Assembly: GCA_027013765.1 (NCBI GenBank) | Contig: JALWGG010000262.1 | Location: 14,002-22,379, forward strand | Length of the DNA stretch: 8,378 bases | Source of the DNA: Acidilobaceae archaeon | GTDB lineage: Archaea > Thermoproteota > Thermoprotei_A > Sulfolobales > Acidilobaceae | Direction: 5' to 3' | Shown here: piece after piece, positions 6,375 to 8,378 of the stretch | How the letters are laid out: the number at the start of each line of letters is the position of its first letter | Position numbering within the stretch: position 1 is the stretch's first letter | Notes under the pieces: generated by a model | Seen by the model: the letters and a program-made list of their open reading frames with translations, nothing else | What the model was told of the DNA's origin: nothing | Database searches by the model: none | Program-made: the position numbers and the translations under genes

Positions 6375-6382
6375 TCTCCCAC
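6375..6382 (-). promoter_or_regulatory. Ribosome binding site supporting the upstream hutU start
   Basis: The minus strand reads GTGGGAGAGG directly before CTG 6372. The purine run resembles the archaeal GGAGG-type site but sits very close to the CTG, which is a weakness. It would still favour initiation near 6372 rather than at GTG 6315, which has only CAG/TGG codons before it. Confidence 0.35.
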
Positions 6383-6390
6383 GGTCCCTA

Positions 6391-6665
6391 ATACCCTTTT
6401 TCTATGAGTTTCATTATAGGCCGGTTCCTGTACCTTGAATGTATTTCTTCGGGCATCCTAGCGAGAAATATAGACCACCTCCACTATACTCATTCAAAGG
6501 CCGTTTAGGCTTATTTAGGTTCTCCACATTGTATACGTATCTATAGCCGTCTTATTGTGAGGCCAGTTAAGATAGGTGCGATACATCTATGGGTGTCTGA
6601 TAGATTGTTTTAGGCGTTAAAATAATTAAAATAATACATTAGTAATATAAAAATATTTTAATTAT
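6391..6665. other. Gene-free intergenic stretch between hutU and the GYD gene
   Basis: This 275-bp stretch (350 bp if hutU starts at GTG 6315) has no convincing gene. Its left end holds the hutU TATA-like box. The middle has several small palindromes: ATACGTAT at 6533-6540, and arms ATCTAT/ATAGAT at 6585-6590 and 6600-6605 around a 9-base loop followed by TGTTTT. The right end, about 6617-6668, has only two G/C in 52 bases and contains a 14-bp inverted repeat. I searched by eye for C/D box pairs and tRNA-like cloverleaves and found none. Confidence 0.5.
6413..6418 (-). promoter_or_regulatory. Candidate TATA box for hutU
   Basis: TATAAT on the minus strand lies about 25 bases upstream of position 6391. 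The predicted transcript would carry a leader of roughly 20 bases before CTG 6372, or about 75 bases before GTG 6315. The short leader is more typical of crenarchaea and agrees with the upstream start. Confidence 0.4.
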
Positions 6666-6667
6666 TT
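6620..6667. repeat. AT-only 14-bp inverted repeat at the end of the GYD gene
   Basis: The arm AAATAATTAAAATA (6620-6633) is exactly complementary in reverse to TATTTTAATTATTT (6654-6667), with a 20-base AT-rich spacer. The right arm overlaps the GYD stop codon. On the minus strand the region is rich in T runs (TATTTTTATATT), so termination of the GYD transcript is the simplest role. Because the arms are only A and T in an AT-rich patch, chance symmetry is fairly likely. Confidence 0.5.
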
Positions 6668-6956
6668 AGGGTTTTCTGAGTTCTTCCAAGAATTCGTCTA
6701 CCGGGATTAGTTTGAATGTAGACGTCTTTATTGTCCCCCTCTTATTCAGGTTCACCAGTGCCTTGTAGAGTGTAGCCTCGTCGGGGGCTTCAACTATATT
6801 GACGAAGTCATAGTCTCCCAACATTATGTATTGCTCTTTAACTTTGACGCCCATGCCTTCAAGCTCCATATTGACTTCCTTAACCCTTTCCGGCCTAGTT
6901 AGTAGCGTCTCTGCACCCTTCTCCGTGAGCCTCGATAAGACGAGGAAGACTGGCAT
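6666..6956 (-). CDS. GYD-domain protein of unknown function
   Basis: The 96-residue product is a single GYD domain. It opens MPVFLVLSRLTEKGAETL, has the segment GVKVKEQYIMLGDYDFVNIV (36-55) with the family's G-x-Y-D core at 47-50, then DEATLYKALVNLNKRGTIKT, and ends KLIPVDEFLEELRKP. GYD domains are small alpha-beta-barrel-like proteins, usually oligomeric; no biochemical role is established that I can cite. The start is ATG 6956, with AGAGGTG at 6971-6965 eight bases upstream. An in-frame extension to 7049 would read back into trpB and lacks any GYD homology. It follows trpB by 58 bp with its own TATA-like box, so it may be transcribed alone or with trpB. Confidence 0.88.
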   Translation of the reverse strand: MPVFLVLSRLTEKGAETLLTRPERVKEVNMELEGMGVKVKEQYIMLGDYDFVNIVEAPDEATLYKALVNLNKRGTIKTSTFKLIPVDEFLEELRKP

Positions 6957-6996
6957 GGCACATACACCTCTAGGTAAATAATTGTGTGGGTAGTGG

Positions 6997-7004
6997 TTAT
7001 TAAA
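6997..7004 (-). promoter_or_regulatory. Candidate TATA box for the GYD gene
   Basis: TTTAATAA on the minus strand lies in the short trpB-GYD gap. A start site about 26 bases downstream would be near 6974, just before the AGAGGTG ribosome binding site, giving a leader of about 18 bases. The fit of box, leader and ribosome binding site is good. Confidence 0.45.
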
Positions 7005-7014
7005 TTGAACGGTG

Positions 7015-8361
7015 CTAGGAGCCTCTAATCGGTAACTCTTGCGGCTCATAGTCTTCTAGCACGTTGTCTAGATAGTCTCTATAGCCTTGAAGGTCTAGGA
7101 GGCCATGTCCGCTTAGGTTAAATGCAATGATCATCCTTCTCCCCAGCTCCTTAGCCCTTATTGCCTCGTCTATAGCAGCCTTCACCGCATGGGCAGTTTC
7201 AGGGGCCACAACTATTCCCTCAGTCTTGGCGAATATGTGTGCGGCCCTGAACACTTCTGTCTGATGGTATGCTACCGGCTCTACTACACCGTGTTTCAGT
7301 AATATACTTAGTGTGGGCGCTACTCCATGGTATCGGAGACCGCCTGCATGTATGGGTGGAACCTTATACTGGTGGCCTACTGTATGCATCTTCAACATTG
7401 GGGTTAGTCTTCCTGTATCTGCATAGTCATATGTATAGACGCCCCTAGTCATGGAGGGACTGGCTTTAGGCTCCACAGCAATAAATCTAGCCTTCTCTCC
7501 CTTTCTTAGCATCCTACCTATGAAGGGATACGTGAACCCGGCAAAGTTGCTGCCGCCTCCTACAGATCCTATGAAGACGTCCGGATAGACTCCCAGCTCG
7601 TTGAATTGCTTCTCAGCCTCAAGGCCTATTACTGTCTGATGCAGCAATACGTGGTTTAGAACACTACCAAGACTATACTTCGCCTTCTCATCGGATAATA
7701 CATCCTCTATAGCCTCACTGATTGCTATACCCAGGCTTCCCGGATGCTCGGGATCCTCCTCCAGAAACTTTCTCCCAACACTAGTCTTGTCGCTAGGACT
7801 TGGATATACCTCTGCTCCAAATAGCTCCATCAAAGTCCTCCTGTATGGCTTCTGCTTATAACTACTCCTAGTCATATACACTCTAACCTTAACTCCGTAA
7901 TATGCGCCTGCAGCTGCAAGGGCTGATCCCCACTGGCCAGCTCCCGTCTCTGTCACCAGCCTCTCTACACCCTCCATCTTGTTATAGTATACCTGGGCTA
8001 GTGCAGTGTTTATCTTATGGCTTCCTGTTGGGGTGATGCCTTCATACTTGAAATAGATCTCGGCTGGAGTCTCCAGGTATTTTTCCAGCCCCCTAGCCCT
8101 GAAGAGTGGTGTAGGCCTTCTGCCAAACACTACTAGGGCTTCCCTAACACTGCTGGGAATCTCTATGTACCTTTCACCGGAAACCTCTTGTTTTAGGAGC
8201 TCGATACTAAAGATCCTGGCAAGCTTCTCTGGAGCCACTGGCTCACCGGTCTCTGGATCCAGGGGTGGAGGTACCTGTTCTGGGAGATCTGCGAGGATAT
8301 TATACCAGAAGGTGGGGACCTCATCTGGGCCCAGGTCAACCCTGAGCCCTGCTAATTCCAT
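7015..8361 (-). CDS. trpB: Tryptophan synthase beta chain, TrpB2 type
   Basis: This enzyme makes tryptophan from indole and serine with PLP. The 448-residue length, the N-terminal FWYNILADLPEQVPPPLDPE (18-37) and the PTGSHKINTA lysine block (111-120, K116 forming the Schiff base) mark the TrpB2 branch, which is longer than TrpB1 and usually not paired with trpA. Other active-site features are the catalytic E138 in TETGAGQWGSA, the phosphate loop GGGSN (268-272), and FNLSGHG (414-420) near the C-terminus. All key residues are present. TrpB2 is thought to salvage indole or act with little alpha-subunit control; no trpA or other trp gene is seen here. The start is ATG 8361, matching relatives' N-termini; GGTTGATG lies about 9 bases upstream, and the in-frame codons from there to the window edge include no other start. 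The GYD gene follows after 58 bp. Confidence 0.95.
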   Translation of the reverse strand: MELAGLRVDLGPDEVPTFWYNILADLPEQVPPPLDPETGEPVAPEKLARIFSIELLKQEVSGERYIEIPSSVREALVVFGRRPTPLFRARGLEKYLETPAEIYFKYEGITPTGSHKINTALAQVYYNKMEGVERLVTETGAGQWGSALAAAGAYYGVKVRVYMTRSSYKQKPYRRTLMELFGAEVYPSPSDKTSVGRKFLEEDPEHPGSLGIAISEAIEDVLSDEKAKYSLGSVLNHVLLHQTVIGLEAEKQFNELGVYPDVFIGSVGGGSNFAGFTYPFIGRMLRKGEKARFIAVEPKASPSMTRGVYTYDYADTGRLTPMLKMHTVGHQYKVPPIHAGGLRYHGVAPTLSILLKHGVVEPVAYHQTEVFRAAHIFAKTEGIVVAPETAHAVKAAIDEAIRAKELGRRMIIAFNLSGHGLLDLQGYRDYLDNVLEDYEPQELPIRGS

Positions 8362-8378
8362 TGGCGCGGCATCAACCT

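Noticed and set aside
6404..6508. A 34-codon plus-strand open frame starting ATGAGTTTC, divergent from hutU
   Set aside because: There is no ribosome binding site, no recognisable motif and no neighbour in the same direction; it lies across the hutU promoter.
6617..6668. The AT-rich island as a replication origin
   Set aside because: There is no origin-recognition-box-like repeat and no cdc6/orc1 gene nearby; AT richness and a nearby pcna gene are not enough.
6957..7049. An N-terminal extension of the GYD protein into the end of trpB
   Set aside because: The added 31 residues read through the promoter and leader and match no GYD relative; ATG 6956 has a good ribosome binding site.

Overview
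The window reads as a piece of chromosome from a hyperthermophilic crenarchaeon (Thermoproteota; a Desulfurococcales-type organism is a guess from overall character). The evidence is an archaeal-type S13, the K-turn protein L7Ae, an archaeal/eukaryotic PCNA, a TrpB2-type tryptophan synthase beta chain, AT-rich archaeal TATA-like boxes, GGTGA/GAGG-type ribosome binding sites, frequent GTG and TTG starts, and heavy use of AGG/AGA and ATA codons. No tRNA, rRNA, CRISPR array, insertion sequence or phage gene was seen. Nothing looks recently acquired, except that a urocanase is an unexpected gene in this kind of genome.

Layout from left to right. At positions 1-920, on the minus strand, lie rps13 (with perhaps the first codons of rps4 at the very edge) and rpl7ae. 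From 921 to 1008 there is a compact divergent promoter region centred on the perfect palindrome TATTTAAATA, which probably serves both rpl7ae and the plus-strand gene ppa (family I inorganic pyrophosphatase, 1009-1551), the only confident plus-strand gene. The 3' end of ppa overlaps by 11 bp the 3' end of a minus-strand cluster. That cluster (3802 down to 1541) is a tight operon of a cystathionine gamma-synthase/lyase-family PLP enzyme, a stand-alone DUF123 (GIY-YIG-like) protein, and an unrecognised secreted or membrane-anchored protein. Next, still on the minus strand, come the sliding clamp PCNA (4655-3906) and urocanate hydratase (hutU). A 275-bp gene-free stretch with a very AT-rich inverted repeat follows, then a 96-residue GYD-domain protein and trpB2 at the right edge.

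Functionally this is a mixed housekeeping region: translation (S13, L7Ae), pyrophosphate removal (Ppa), replication (PCNA) and amino-acid metabolism (TrpB2, the Cys/Met-metabolism enzyme, urocanase). The most notable points are: (i) the urocanase, whose recognisable homology continues upstream of any ATG, GTG or TTG and suggests a CTG start or an uncorrected sequence difference; (ii) its substitution of the conserved signature cysteine and its lack of histidine-degradation neighbours; (iii) the unexplained operon of a Cys/Met enzyme, a DUF123 protein and an anchored extracytoplasmic protein; and (iv) the GYD protein downstream of trpB2. I did not find a clearly new multi-gene system such as a defence island.
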